From NCBI RefSeq assembly GCF_017354985.1, contig NZ_CP071501.1:391501-455500 (forward strand): a DNA stretch of 64,000 nt. The letters are read 5' to 3'. Within the stretch, counting starts at the first letter, position 1, and each line of letters starts with the position of its first letter. Under the pieces are notes generated by a model, which was not told the DNA's origin, made no database searches, and saw only the letters and a program-made list of their open reading frames with translations. A program made the position numbers and the translations under genes. Source of the stretch: Shewanella cyperi (lineage in GTDB: Bacteria; Pseudomonadota; Gammaproteobacteria; Enterobacterales; Shewanellaceae). Shown here one piece after another: positions 22,208 to 31,352 of the stretch.

Positions 22208-22879
22208 TCAGAGCCTTGGCGCCTGTTCGCCGATGGCGATGGCACGCAGCTCGGGATCGGCAAAAATCTGTTGCAGCTGATCGCGGTAGGCGCGCAGCAC
22301 GTTGTTCTGTGGCGATTCCGAGGCTTTCTCGTCAATCACGTCACGCTCTTTAATCTGCTTGTACAGCACTTCGCCGGCACCGTCTTCAAATACGTGCAGG
22401 TGGGTGTCGGTATCGAAGTTAAAGGCGCTCACCCAGTTGAGGTTAATGCTGAAGTACCAGTCTTTCAGTACCAGCACCATCAGTTCTGATGCCTGGTTCT
22501 GCTTCAGTACGTCGCTGGCTTCAACCGGCGTTGGCAGAGCCTTGAAGGGCACGGCCTTGACCTGCCAGCCCTTGCTGCTCAGGCCATTGACTATGCGATT
22601 TTCCAACCATTGGGCCAGGGTCAGCTCTTTGTCTGTCTTTTCAGTGGCCAAAACCTGATGTACGTGCCAATCGACCGGGATGCCGAAGGCGCCATGGGCA
22701 ACGCCGATAAAGTTGGCTGGTTTGCCTTCCGCCAATTGTGGTCTTTCGTCAACCACGGCAACGATCACGGATTTGCTCGGTACGTATTCCGGGGTGGGGA
22801 CTTGTTCTTTGATGGGGATGGCTGATACACAGCCGGAAAGGGCCGTAATAGCCATGATGGCCGCCAGTAAATGCTTCAT
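22208..22879 (-). CDS. Lipoprotein of unknown function
   Basis: A 223-residue lipoprotein with signal peptide and lipobox ALSGC (Cys17). The mature part has VIVAVVDERPQLAEGKPANFIGV, a pattern seen in periplasmic lipoproteins that bind partners through a small alpha/beta domain; no named family assigned. The start at 22879 has AAGGAG about 7 nt upstream. That ribosome site and start lie in the left unit of a 20-bp tandem duplication, which creates a 7-codon upstream frame overlapping this start by ATGA. Confidence 0.7.
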   Translation of the reverse strand: MKHLLAAIMAITALSGCVSAIPIKEQVPTPEYVPSKSVIVAVVDERPQLAEGKPANFIGVAHGAFGIPVDWHVHQVLATEKTDKELTLAQWLENRIVNGLSSKGWQVKAVPFKALPTPVEASDVLKQNQASELMVLVLKDWYFSINLNWVSAFNFDTDTHLHVFEDGAGEVLYKQIKERDVIDEKASESPQNNVLRAYRDQLQQIFADPELRAIAIGEQAPRL

Positions 22880-22912
22880 GTGTGCTCCTTGAGCTTCATG
22901 TGTGCTCTTTGA
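22873..22912 (-). repeat. Tandem 20-bp duplication of a start region
   Basis: Two adjacent 20-bp units (22873-22892 and 22893-22912) differ at one base. Each holds an ATG and, upstream, an (A)AGGAG- or AAAGAG-type site on the minus strand. Translation from the outer ATG (22899) reads MKLKEHT and stops at a TGA that overlaps the real start codon. Confidence 0.8.
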
Positions 22913-23017
22913 GTGATCGTCATTCCTTCGGCGCCTTGGGCGCGGGTATAAGTATGCCTGTCGCGGCACCTGCACTCAAATCTTTGCAACTTTTTCATTA
23001 CATTTATTGATCGGCGT

Positions 23018-23049
23018 TAAAAAAACGCACCTCTTGGGTGCGTTTTTTA
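23018..23049. terminator. Terminator between purD and the lipoprotein gene
   Basis: AAAAAACGCACC-TCTT-GGGTGCGTTTTTT, symmetric with A-run and T-run. For purD (minus strand) it follows the stop by about 45 bp. Confidence 0.9.
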
Positions 23050-23091
23050 AGGCAGAGCTGCGACAGCCGTCGGCCGTCTTAGTGGCTGCGA

Positions 23092-24387
23092 TTACTGCTG
23101 TTCGCGGGCGATGGCGCGGTAGCCTATGTCGGTGCGGAAGTAGACATCGTCCCAGTGGATTTCATCCACCAGAGCGTAAGCGGCTTTTTGTGCTTCGGTC
23201 ACGCTGTTGCCCAGGGCGGTGGCGCACAGCACGCGGCCACCGTTGGTGACGACGCGGCCATCAACCATCTTGGTGCCGGCATGGAACACCTTGGCGTCTG
23301 TGTTGCCAAGGGACAGACCTTCGATCACATCGCCCTTGCGATACTCGTCTGGATAGCCACCGGCGGCCAGCACCACGCCCACAGCGGCGCGGCTGTCGTA
23401 CTCGGCGGTTACCTGGTCCAGTTCACCACGGCAGGCAGCCAGACACAGCTCAACCAGATCAGATTTCAGGCGCATCATGATGGGCTGGGTCTCGGGATCG
23501 CCGAAGCGGCAGTTGTATTCCAGCACCTTGGCTTCGCCCTGAGGGTCCACCATCAGACCGGCATAGAGGAAGCCGGTGTAGACATTGCCTTCGGCTGCCA
23601 TGCCATCAACGGTTGGGCGAATGACGTTGGCCATCACCCAGTCGTGTACGTCTTGGGTCACCACGGGGGCGGGCGAGTAGGCACCCATGCCACCTGTGTT
23701 GGGACCGTGGTCCGCATTGTCGCGGGCCTTGTGATCCTGGCTGGTGGCCATCGGCAGTATGTTTTTGCCGTCGACCATGACGATGAAGCTGGCTTCTTCG
23801 CCCCTGAGGAATTCTTCCACCACCACGCGGGAACCTGCGTCGCCAAACTTGTTGCCGGCCAGCATATCGTCGATGGCGGCATCGGCCTCAGCCTGGTCCT
23901 GGGCGATGATCACGCCCTTACCGGCGGCCAGACCATCGGCCTTGATCACCACGGGGAAGCCGGTCTTGGCGGCAAGCGTGGATACAAAGGCCTTGGCGGC
24001 CGGAATTTCAGTGAAGTTCTGATAATCGGCGGTAGGAATGTTATGGCGGGCCAAAAAGTCCTTGGTAAAGGCCTTGGAGCCTTCCAGCTGGGCAGCACCC
24101 TGGGTGGGGCCGAAAATGGTCAGGCCTTCGGCGCGGAACGCATCCACCACACCAATCACCAGCGGCGCTTCGGGGCCCACTATGGTCAGGTCTACTTTGC
24201 TTTCTTTGGCAAAGGCCAGCAGCGCAGGAATGTCGGTGGCCTCGATGGCGACGTTTTCCAGCTTGGGTTCCAGGCTGGTACCGGCATTGCCTGGGGCAAC
24301 GAATACGGTTTCAACAGCAGGGTTTTGGGCAGCCTTCCAGCCCAGGGCATGTTCGCGTCCACCACTGCCAATCACGAGGATTTTCAT
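23092..24387 (-). CDS. purD: Phosphoribosylamine-glycine ligase
   Basis: A 431-residue ATP-grasp enzyme of purine synthesis, joining phosphoribosylamine and glycine. It begins MKILVIGSGGREHALGWKA, the GARS N-domain signature, with the ATP-grasp core (VVIKADGLAAGKGVII, about 147-162) and GDPETQ metal site (about 289-294). An AAGGAATAAGCAG site precedes the start. It follows purH by 57 bp; the gap holds a hairpin GGCAGCC-CGTA-GGCTGCC that could moderate read-through. Standard purH-purD operon. Confidence 0.97.
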   Translation of the reverse strand: MKILVIGSGGREHALGWKAAQNPAVETVFVAPGNAGTSLEPKLENVAIEATDIPALLAFAKESKVDLTIVGPEAPLVIGVVDAFRAEGLTIFGPTQGAAQLEGSKAFTKDFLARHNIPTADYQNFTEIPAAKAFVSTLAAKTGFPVVIKADGLAAGKGVIIAQDQAEADAAIDDMLAGNKFGDAGSRVVVEEFLRGEEASFIVMVDGKNILPMATSQDHKARDNADHGPNTGGMGAYSPAPVVTQDVHDWVMANVIRPTVDGMAAEGNVYTGFLYAGLMVDPQGEAKVLEYNCRFGDPETQPIMMRLKSDLVELCLAACRGELDQVTAEYDSRAAVGVVLAAGGYPDEYRKGDVIEGLSLGNTDAKVFHAGTKMVDGRVVTNGGRVLCATALGNSVTEAQKAAYALVDEIHWDDVYFRTDIGYRAIAREQQ

Positions 24388-24444
24388 CTGCTTATTCCTT
24401 ATAACTTGAATGCGAAAGGCAGCCCGTAGGCTGCCTGAACTTTA

Positions 24445-26058
24445 TCAGTGGCGGAAGTGGCGCATGTTGGTGAACACCATGGCCATGCCGTGCTCGTCGG
24501 CGGCGGCAATCACTTCCTCGTCGCGGATGGAACCGCCGGGCTGGATGATGCAGCTGATACCGGCAGCGGCCGCGGCGTCGATCCCGTCGCGGAACGGGAA
24601 GAAGGCGTCTGAAGCCATTACCGAGCCCTCAACCACCAGACCTTCGTCGGTGGCCTTGATGCCGGCGATCTTGGCACTGTAGACGCGGCTCATCTGGCCG
24701 GCGCCCACACCTATGGTCATGCCGTCTTTGGCATAAACTATGGCGTTGGACTTAACAAACTTGGCTACCTTCCAGCAGAACATCAGATCTTTCAGTTCGG
24801 CCGCTGTGGGTTGACGCTTGGACACCACCTTGAGATCGGCCTCGGTCACCATGCCCTGGTCGCGGTCCTGGATCAGCAGACCACCGTTAACGCGCTTGTA
24901 GTCCAGGCCCTTGGTCTGCTCGGCCCATTGACCGCATTCCAGCAGACGCACATTGGTCTTCTTGGCGACCACGTCACGGGCGGCCTGGCTGACCACGGGG
25001 GCGATGATCACTTCCACAAACTGGCGCTCAACAATGGCGCTGGCGGTTTCGGCATCCAGCTCACGGTTGAAGGCTATGATGCCACCGAAGGCGGAGGTTG
25101 GGTCTGTCTTGTAGGCGCGGTTGTAGGCGTCCAGCAGGTTGTCGCCCAGGGCCACACCGCAGGGGTTGGCGTGCTTGACGATAACGCAGGCCGGGGCGTC
25201 GAATTCTTTTACGCACTCCAGCGCCGCATCGGTATCGGCGATGTTGTTGTAGGACAGTGCCTTGCCCTGCAGCTGAGTGGCGGTGGCCACTGAAGCTTCG
25301 TCCGTGTGCAGATCCACGTAGAAGGCGGCGCTCTGATGGCTGTTTTCGCCGTAGCGCAGATCCTGCTTCTTCACCAGCTGGGTGTTGAAGGTACGGGGGA
25401 ATTTGGAGTCGTCGTGACACTCGTCGTCGCTGTGGGCAGGAGCCCCATTTACCGCGTGCGGTGGTACGAGGGTACCGAAGTAGTTGGCAATCATGCCATC
25501 GTAAGCGGCGGTGTGCTCAAAGGCGGCAATGGCCAGATCGAAACGGGTGGCGTGGGTGGTAGAGCCGCCGTTGGCGCTCATTTCGGCCAGCACCCTGTCA
25601 TAGTCCTTGGCGTTAACCACAATCACCACGTCTTTGTGGTTCTTGGCAGCAGCGCGCACCATGGTGGGACCGCCAATATCGATGTTCTCGATGGCGTCTT
25701 CCAGGGTGCAGCCTGGCTTGGCCACGGTAGCGGCAAAGGGATACAGGTTAACGGCCACCAGATCTATAGGGCCTATGTTGTTGGCGGCCATCACGTCTTC
25801 GTCCAGACCGCGGCGCGCCAGAATGCCACCGTGCACCTTGGGGTGCAGGGTCTTGACCCGACCGTCCATAATCTCAGGGTGACCTGTGTAGTCAGAAACT
25901 TCGATCACAGGCACGCCGTTGTCGGCCAGCAGCTTGGCTGTGCCGCCGGTGGACAGCAGTTCCACGCCCTGGGCATGCAGTGCCTGGGCGAACTCGAGGA
26001 TACCTGTTTTATCGGACACGCTCAGCAGCGCGCGACGAATGGGTCTGGCGTTATTCAT
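24445..26058 (-). CDS. purH: Bifunctional AICAR formyltransferase/IMP cyclohydrolase
   Basis: A 537-residue enzyme catalysing the last two steps to IMP. The N-terminal cyclohydrolase domain begins [22 protein letters not shown] with [17 protein letters not shown] (about 65-81). The transformylase domain has [14 protein letters not shown] (about 289-302) with the catalytic Lys-His and ends RHFRH. Start codon has a weak ribosome site (GTACCCAAA), so minor start changes are possible. No PurR-box palindrome was spotted in the 300 bp upstream. Confidence 0.97.
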   Translation of the reverse strand: MNNARPIRRALLSVSDKTGILEFAQALHAQGVELLSTGGTAKLLADNGVPVIEVSDYTGHPEIMDGRVKTLHPKVHGGILARRGLDEDVMAANNIGPIDLVAVNLYPFAATVAKPGCTLEDAIENIDIGGPTMVRAAAKNHKDVVIVVNAKDYDRVLAEMSANGGSTTHATRFDLAIAAFEHTAAYDGMIANYFGTLVPPHAVNGAPAHSDDECHDDSKFPRTFNTQLVKKQDLRYGENSHQSAAFYVDLHTDEASVATATQLQGKALSYNNIADTDAALECVKEFDAPACVIVKHANPCGVALGDNLLDAYNRAYKTDPTSAFGGIIAFNRELDAETASAIVERQFVEVIIAPVVSQAARDVVAKKTNVRLLECGQWAEQTKGLDYKRVNGGLLIQDRDQGMVTEADLKVVSKRQPTAAELKDLMFCWKVAKFVKSNAIVYAKDGMTIGVGAGQMSRVYSAKIAGIKATDEGLVVEGSVMASDAFFPFRDGIDAAAAAGISCIIQPGGSIRDEEVIAAADEHGMAMVFTNMRHFRH

Positions 26059-26309
26059 TTTGGGTACAGTTTTCCGCTTTTTTAGGGTTCAAGGATCTTT
26101 CGGAAAACAAAACAGCATCAAAGATTTCGATGCCGGAATGCTTTCCAAAAGTCCCTCGGGTGTCCCCAAGTCGGATTTATTGGTATGCCAGGGTGCCGTT
26201 TCGGCGCGCGTATTCTACCGTAAAACTGCCGATTGCGGTTTTTTTTCTGCGCGATTTCACAATATTGCTCTGCGAACACAGTCGCGAACAGCACAAGTGG
26301 AAATAACCC

Positions 26310-26341
26310 TTGACCTTGGATTTAACTCCAAGGTTTATAAT
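26310..26341 (+). promoter_or_regulatory. MerR-type metal-responsive promoter/operator
   Basis: TTGACC (26310-26315) and TATAAT (26336-26341) are separated by 20 bp, longer than the optimal 17. Between them lies a perfect dyad ACCTTGGA-TTTAAC-TCCAAGGT. This is the architecture by which MerR-family regulators twist an over-long promoter into an active form. It precedes the ZntR-like gene, implying autoregulation of regulator plus exporter. Confidence 0.85.
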
Positions 26342-26373
26342 CACCCCATCAGATGCATTATCGGGTAAGGCAA

Positions 26374-26835
26374 ATGTACCGGATTGGCGAACTGGCCGAC
26401 CTCTGTGAGGTCAAGGCTGACACCTTGAGATTTTACGAAAAGCACGGGCTTCTCTCGCCCTCGATGCGCAGCGACTCGGGCTACCGGTTGTACAGCAGTG
26501 AGGATGCCGCCAGGCTCAGATTTATTCTGCGGGCCAAGGCCGTGGGCTTTACCCTGAGCGAGATCACCGAGCTGCTGTCCATTGAGCTGAATAAGGCCGA
26601 CTGGGCCTGTGCCGACGTCAAGGGCATGGTGGACGTTAAGCTGGAACAGGTCAGCGCCAGGATTGCCGAACTCTCGGCGTTTCGTGATTCATTGCAGCGC
26701 TTGTCGGATGCCTGTTGCGGCGGCCCCGAGAGTGCTATGCATTGCTCCATTCTGGAAGCGCTGGAAACCAATCATCAGGTCAGGCCTGAATCTCACCAAC
26801 ACATCGCAGACAAGGACAAAAAACCATGTTGCTGA
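26374..26835 (+). CDS. zntR: MerR-family metal regulator, ZntR-like
   Basis: A 153-residue regulator. Residues 1-70 form the MerR winged helix (YRIGELADLCEVKADTLRFYEKHGLL), followed by a dimerisation helix and a metal loop. Cysteines 79, 114, 115 and 124 coincide with the zinc ligands of E. coli ZntR. Position 119, a His ligand there, is Glu here, while His123 is adjacent to Cys124. Metal preference may therefore differ. Start chosen at the MYRIGEL ATG with TAAGG upstream; a start 7 codons earlier would fall in the promoter. Overlaps the exporter gene by 10 bp. Confidence 0.88.
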   Translation: MYRIGELADLCEVKADTLRFYEKHGLLSPSMRSDSGYRLYSSEDAARLRFILRAKAVGFTLSEITELLSIELNKADWACADVKGMVDVKLEQVSARIAELSAFRDSLQRLSDACCGGPESAMHCSILEALETNHQVRPESHQHIADKDKKPCC

Positions 26836-28154
26836 CCAATTTTCTTCACCTGTTTCTGGAGTCGGCTCCCTGGCTGTTGCTGGGCCTGATCCTGGCCGGC
26901 TTGCTAAAGGTGTTTGTGCCCATGGAATGGATGCAAAGGCAGCTCGGTGGCCATGGTTTCAAGGCGACTGTGAAGGCGGCGCTGTTGGGGGCTCCGCTGC
27001 CACTGTGCTCCTGCGGGGTGATCCCGGCCGCCGTGGGCCTGCGCCGCAGCGGCGCCTCCAAGGCGGCCACCACCTCTTTCCTGGTATCGACCCCGGAGAC
27101 TGGCGTTGACTCGGTTACCGTATCCTACGTATTGCTCGGTCCCTTTATGGCCATAGTGCGGCCCATAGCGGCGGTTACCAGTGCCATAGTGGCCGGTATG
27201 CTGGTGGGCCGCGATGATGACGCAGTACCGTCAGCAACCCCAAATGCCACTGCCGATGGATGCGCGGGCGGCAAGGCGCCTGCCGCTTCCGCCAGCCGTT
27301 TCACACCCATGACGGCTGCGCCTGCGACTTTGGCTCCCCTGGCCGCAGCGACGTTCAAACCCCAGGCCAAGGCGCAAGCCGACAGCTGTTGTGCGCCGAA
27401 GGCTGAAACTCCAAGCTGCTGCGCCCCCAAGGTTGAAAGCTGCTGCGACAGCGCTCCAAAGGCGGAAGCTTGTTGCGACAGTTCTGCTGCCGTGGCCGTT
27501 TCCTCTTGCTGTGCCGGTGAAAACACTGCGGCAAGCACTTCCTGTTGCGATTCAGGCTCGGCGGTAAAGGAGGAGGCGTCAGTTCCGGCAAAGGTAGTCC
27601 GTGGGTTGCAATACGCCGCCACAGACCTGGTAAGCGATACCGCCCTTTGGCTGCTGGTGGGGCTGTTCTTTGCGGCGCTGGTGCAAACCTATGTCCCCGC
27701 CGACTATCTGGCCCAGTGGGGCAATGGCATACTGGCCATGCTGGTGATGGTGCTGGTGTCCGTTCCCATGTATATCTGCGCCACCGCATCCACACCCATT
27801 GCCGCAGGACTCTTGCTGGCCGGTGTCTCTCCCGGAGCCGTGTTGGTGTTTATGATGGCCGGTCCTGCGACCAATATTGCCACCCTGGGTGTGGTGACCA
27901 AGGAGCTTGGCAAGCGCGCCCTCTATGGCTACCTCGGCGGTGTGCTGGGCGTGGCCCTGGTGGCTGGTATGCTGGTCAATCTGCTGGTGGAGAAATTTGG
28001 CTTTGAGGTGGCGCCGCAGATCGGTGCCGAGCATGCCATGTTATCGCCAGCCCTGGTGGCCATCAGCGGCCTGGTATTGGCCGCCCTAATGGGGCGGGCG
28101 CTGTGGCAAAAACTGCCGCGGCGTAAAAAAGCTGCCGGTGACTGCTGTTCCTGA
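26826..28154 (+). CDS. SO_0444-family Cu/Zn efflux permease with Cys-rich loop
   Basis: A 442-residue inner-membrane permease with two hydrophobic halves. The first half has PLPLCSCGVIPAAVGLRRSGAS (about 58-79), the permease signature with a Cys pair. The halves are joined by a long loop (about 140-250) containing repeated CC motifs (SCCAPKAE, SCCAPKVE, CCDSAPK, ACCDSS, SSCCAGE, SCCDSGS), and the protein ends DCCS. The cysteines likely bind thiophilic metal. It matches what I know as the SO_0444-type Cu/Zn exporter of Shewanella. Co-transcribed and overlapping with the ZntR-like gene. Confidence 0.88.
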   Translation: MLLTNFLHLFLESAPWLLLGLILAGLLKVFVPMEWMQRQLGGHGFKATVKAALLGAPLPLCSCGVIPAAVGLRRSGASKAATTSFLVSTPETGVDSVTVSYVLLGPFMAIVRPIAAVTSAIVAGMLVGRDDDAVPSATPNATADGCAGGKAPAASASRFTPMTAAPATLAPLAAATFKPQAKAQADSCCAPKAETPSCCAPKVESCCDSAPKAEACCDSSAAVAVSSCCAGENTAASTSCCDSGSAVKEEASVPAKVVRGLQYAATDLVSDTALWLLVGLFFAALVQTYVPADYLAQWGNGILAMLVMVLVSVPMYICATASTPIAAGLLLAGVSPGAVLVFMMAGPATNIATLGVVTKELGKRALYGYLGGVLGVALVAGMLVNLLVEKFGFEVAPQIGAEHAMLSPALVAISGLVLAALMGRALWQKLPRRKKAAGDCCS

Positions 28155-28171
28155 ATTCGTTATTGAAAAAG

Positions 28172-28210
28172 AAAATCCCCGATCAGGATATCTGAGCCGG
28201 GGATTTTTTG
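28172..28210. terminator. Terminator after the efflux permease gene
   Basis: AAAATCCCCG...CCGGGGATTTTTT with an inner CAG-GATAT-CTG stem. It lies between convergent genes and can serve both. Confidence 0.85.
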
Positions 28211-28232
28211 TTTCGGGCCATCTATTTCAGTC

Positions 28233-29120
28233 TTAGTTGCCTTTCTTGGCGTCGATAAAGGGCAGGGCACCGTTTGGCAGCACAGTGGTTGGCAGCTTGC
28301 CATCCCATTTTTCGGCCTTGGTCAGTTCCACCAGGTTGGAGTTCTGGGCCAGGGCCTCGGCGCGGCTCTTGATGGCTGAGGCTTCGGCTTCACCCTTGAT
28401 GCGGATGCTCTCGGCTTCGGCCTTGGCACGGGCCAGTTGTGAGTCTGCCTGAGCCTGGGCCTGGGTTACCGCAATTTGGGCACTGACCCTTTCTTTTTCC
28501 AGATTCTGCAACTGGGTTTGCACTTCAACCTCGGCGCGCATCCTGTCCTCGACGGATTTCTCGTAGGCGTTGCTGAAGTCGATGTTTTCTATCTGTACCG
28601 AGGTGATCTCAATCGGGCCCTTAACCGCATGCACTATGGCGTCGGTGACGTCTATGCCGAACTTGATCCTTTCCTGCACTACGGAAATCGCCGTGTATTT
28701 ACCAAAGATGTTCTCCACCTGGGTGGGGACCTGCCTGTCGAGCAGACGTGCCACCATGGCATCAATGCTTTTGAAATTGGCATACACTTCTTCAACCCTG
28801 TCCGGTGGCACGCTGTAGGTGACCGAGGCTTTCAGAGTTGCCGGCTGCTGATCACGGCTGTAGGCCTGCAGCGTGCCATAGCTGGTGGTGTGGGTTTGGG
28901 TGGAAATCTTCACCACAGTATCAATCAGGGGGATCTTGAAGCCAAGACCAGGTTCGGCCGTGCCTATGACCCTGCCGTTACGCAGCAGCACGCCACGTTC
29001 GCCCTGATCGACAGTGTACCAACTGCCCAAAAAGGTGATGAACAGCAGAAGCAGCAGGACCACGGGAATGATCTTGCCGAGGTGATTGGAGGCCGGGGTG
29101 GAGATATCGCTTTTAAACAT
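28233..29120 (-). CDS. Prohibitin-family SPFH membrane protein
   Basis: A 295-residue protein with one N-terminal membrane helix (about 17-37, IIPVVLLLLLFITFLGSWY). It is followed by an SPFH/band-7 domain (VDQGERGVLLRNGRVIG onward) and a long coiled coil rich in Glu/Ala (about 190-260). Prohibitin-type proteins form large ring assemblies in the membrane and modulate proteases such as FtsH. The start at 29120 has AAGGGATGC upstream; an earlier in-frame ATG at 29162 lacks one. Distinct from the stomatin-type SPFH pair at 44040-45892. Confidence 0.88.
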   Translation of the reverse strand: MFKSDISTPASNHLGKIIPVVLLLLLFITFLGSWYTVDQGERGVLLRNGRVIGTAEPGLGFKIPLIDTVVKISTQTHTTSYGTLQAYSRDQQPATLKASVTYSVPPDRVEEVYANFKSIDAMVARLLDRQVPTQVENIFGKYTAISVVQERIKFGIDVTDAIVHAVKGPIEITSVQIENIDFSNAYEKSVEDRMRAEVEVQTQLQNLEKERVSAQIAVTQAQAQADSQLARAKAEAESIRIKGEAEASAIKSRAEALAQNSNLVELTKAEKWDGKLPTTVLPNGALPFIDAKKGN

Positions 29121-29374
29121 TGAGCATCCCTTGCAAAGGTGAGTGTGGCCCTGATTGACCAAAATGTTGCAGACAGCTGTTGTAGTAAAGGCAATCTAAC
29201 CCAATAGCGTGGGTGGGGCAAGTTGCCGTTATATAAGCACATTTATCAGAATGCGATGCGATTTCGACCCAGGCTGGTGGCCTGGTCTGGCTTGTGTCTC
29301 CCCGTAACTTTCTATAGGGTTAACAAAAATTTTACAAAGCAGCGTTTTTTGCTGCATACAAAAGGAATGTCAGC

Positions 29375-30868
29375 ATGGAAATGCGTAAATTGGCTATCTG
29401 TATGGCCGCGGCAACCCTGTTGGGGGCGTGCGGCAGTGACAAGGACAATACTCCGCCGGAGCCGAGTGAAGAACAACTGCTGACCCAAACCCTGCGCCAG
29501 ACTGTGAGTGAATTGGGGTTCAGGGGCGACCCCTCCGAAGGGCGCAGCTTACCCGCCATGGAGAATAATCCCAAGGCCGAGCTCGGCATGCAGCTGTTTT
29601 TCACCAAGGCCCTCAGCGGTGAGATGGATACTGCCTGTGTGACTTGCCACCACCCCTTGCTCGGTGGTGGTGATGATCTCAGTTTGCCTGTCGGGGTCGA
29701 AGCCGTTGATCCCGATTTATTGGGACCTGGGCGGGAGCACAGCTCGGCAGGGACCGCTTTTGATGGTGGCCCAACAGTGCCGCGCAATGCCCCCACCACC
29801 TTTAACATTGCCCTGTGGGATCGCAGCATTTTTCACGACAGCCGCATCGAAAGTCTGGAGGCGACGCCGCGCGCCAACGGGGAAGGCACCAGCATAGTGA
29901 CGCCGGATTCCAGCGACCGATTGAGCGCGGATACCAACGCCGTCAATCTGGTACAGGCCCAGACACGTTTCCCTGTTACCTCAAACGAAGAAATGAAGGG
30001 ACACCATAAGGGCGATCTCAACAATGCCGCTATTCGTGCCTACCTGATTGCCCGCCTCAGGGGGGACAATGCAGATTTAACCGAAAACCAATGGCTTGAG
30101 GCTTTCCGTTTGGGATTGGGTCAGCCGGAGGGGACAGCCGAAGCCCTTATCACCGAAGAAAACCTCTTCGGTGCCATTGCCGAATATGAACGCAGCCAGG
30201 TGTTTGTCGATACGCCCTGGCGGGATTTCGTCAAGGGCGATGACGCTGCCATCACTTTTGATGCCAAGCAGGGGGCGCAGCTGTTCTTCGCTTCGCAGGA
30301 GCAGGGCGGTGCCGACTGCGCTTCCTGTCATAGGGGCGACTTCTTTACCGACGAGCGCCATCACAATATTGCCCTGCCTCAGTTGGGCCGTGGCAAGGGC
30401 GATGGCGCGGATGGCAGCAATGACTTTGGTCGGTTCCGGGTTAGCAAGGAAGAGCGCGATCGCTTTGCCTTCCGTACCCCAACCCTGCTGAACGTCACCG
30501 AAACTGCACCCTACGGTCACAGTGGTGCCTTCGACAGCCTGAGGGATATGGTCAAACATCACCTGAACGCGGCCGAGTCGGTGGCCAACTATCAGCAGGC
30601 GAATGCCATAGCCCAGCAAGGCGTGCAGGGGGACAAGATGATGGTCAATACCCAGGCGGCCCTGGACAAGCTGCTGGCCGATCGCACCATGGGGGCGCCG
30701 GTATTGCAGGATGTGGCGCTGACGGAGGCGCAAGTGGACCAACTGCTGGCCTTCCTCGCGACCCTGACCGACAGGTGCGTGCTGGACACTGCCTGTTTGG
30801 CCAAGTGGATCCCGTCCGATACCACAGCCGATCCGGACAGTATGCAATTGCATGCCAAATTCGAGTAA
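29375..30868 (+). CDS. Diheme cytochrome c peroxidase/MauG-like lipoprotein
   Basis: A 497-residue lipoprotein (lipobox LLGAC, Cys19) with two c-type heme motifs, C88-VT-C91-H92 and C315-AS-C318-H319, the arrangement of bacterial CcpA/MauG proteins. NAPTTFNIALWDRSIFHDSR (about 138-157) and FAFRTPTLLNV are conserved family blocks. It should sit in the periplasm, anchored to a membrane, and reduce peroxides or oxidise a partner. The start has AAAAGGA about 8 nt upstream. Whether it acts as a true peroxidase or a MauG-like oxidase cannot be told. Single-gene unit with its own terminator. Confidence 0.88.
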   Translation: MEMRKLAICMAAATLLGACGSDKDNTPPEPSEEQLLTQTLRQTVSELGFRGDPSEGRSLPAMENNPKAELGMQLFFTKALSGEMDTACVTCHHPLLGGGDDLSLPVGVEAVDPDLLGPGREHSSAGTAFDGGPTVPRNAPTTFNIALWDRSIFHDSRIESLEATPRANGEGTSIVTPDSSDRLSADTNAVNLVQAQTRFPVTSNEEMKGHHKGDLNNAAIRAYLIARLRGDNADLTENQWLEAFRLGLGQPEGTAEALITEENLFGAIAEYERSQVFVDTPWRDFVKGDDAAITFDAKQGAQLFFASQEQGGADCASCHRGDFFTDERHHNIALPQLGRGKGDGADGSNDFGRFRVSKEERDRFAFRTPTLLNVTETAPYGHSGAFDSLRDMVKHHLNAAESVANYQQANAIAQQGVQGDKMMVNTQAALDKLLADRTMGAPVLQDVALTEAQVDQLLAFLATLTDRCVLDTACLAKWIPSDTTADPDSMQLHAKFE

Positions 30869-30888
30869 TAGCGAGTCAAGCTGAAGTA

Positions 30889-30917
30889 AAAAGGCACTCA
30901 TATGAGTGCCTTTTTTG
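30889..30917 (+). terminator. Terminator after the diheme peroxidase gene
   Basis: AAGGCACTCA-TA-TGAGTGCCTTTTTTG, a 10-bp stem with T-run, 20 bp after the stop. Confidence 0.9.
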
Positions 30918-30981
30918 TGACGGCGTGCCACCCGAGAATTTGAGACCGATTGACTCTTGCGGGGGTATGCTTAGCGCCTTG

Positions 30982-31113
30982 CTACTTGTTGATGTTCTCA
31001 ACTCTGGTTGGGGCTGCGCCCTGTTTTTTGGCATGCTTGGCGGCGCGTTTTTCCTTGGCCGTCATTAAGGGTTGTTTCTTCTGATTCTTGCTGCTTCTGT
31101 GCTCTTTACTCAT
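30982..31113 (-). CDS. Small basic 43-residue protein, unknown function
   Basis: Begins MSKEHRSSKNQKKQ, continues with PLMTAKEKRAAKHAKKQG and ends RVENINK. Strongly positive and probably unstructured or nucleic-acid/ribosome associated; the last point is inference. Start ATG has GGAG about 8 nt upstream. It falls between the terminator at 30889 and the DUF4382 gene, in a gap otherwise empty. Short length makes the call less certain, but the start signal and lysine-rich composition look genuine. Confidence 0.6.
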   Translation of the reverse strand: MSKEHRSSKNQKKQPLMTAKEKRAAKHAKKQGAAPTRVENINK

Positions 31114-31308
31114 AGTCTGCTCCATGTCCCGAAGGGTCGCGTTATAAGTTCTCACTGACAGCGCAGGGGGCTTGGATATCCCTCTGTGTGGTGCCTGACA
31201 AAAGGCAGGCTACGCCTCAGTGTAAGCCGCGGCTGCCGCATTGTGAGCCCTGTTTCGATAGAATATTTAGCGATTGCATTAGACGTAATAAGACTAAAAA
31301 AGCAGCAA

Positions 31309-31336
31309 TAAAAAAGCCCCGGGTAATACCGGGGCT
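31309..31336 (-). terminator. Terminator of the DUF4382 gene
   Basis: On the minus strand AGCCCCGG-TATTAC-CCGGGGCT followed by TTTTTATTG, 16 bp after the stop codon. Confidence 0.85.
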
Positions 31337-31352
31337 GGTTATTGCGACTGGA

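Noticed and set aside
23155..24429. 424-codon frame antisense to purD
   Set aside because: purD is a certain gene on the other strand; the antisense product has low-complexity Gly/His-rich sequence typical of shadows.
26059..26309. PurR box or riboswitch upstream of purH
   Set aside because: No ACGCAAACGTTTGCGT-like palindrome and no riboswitch-like conserved core recognised.
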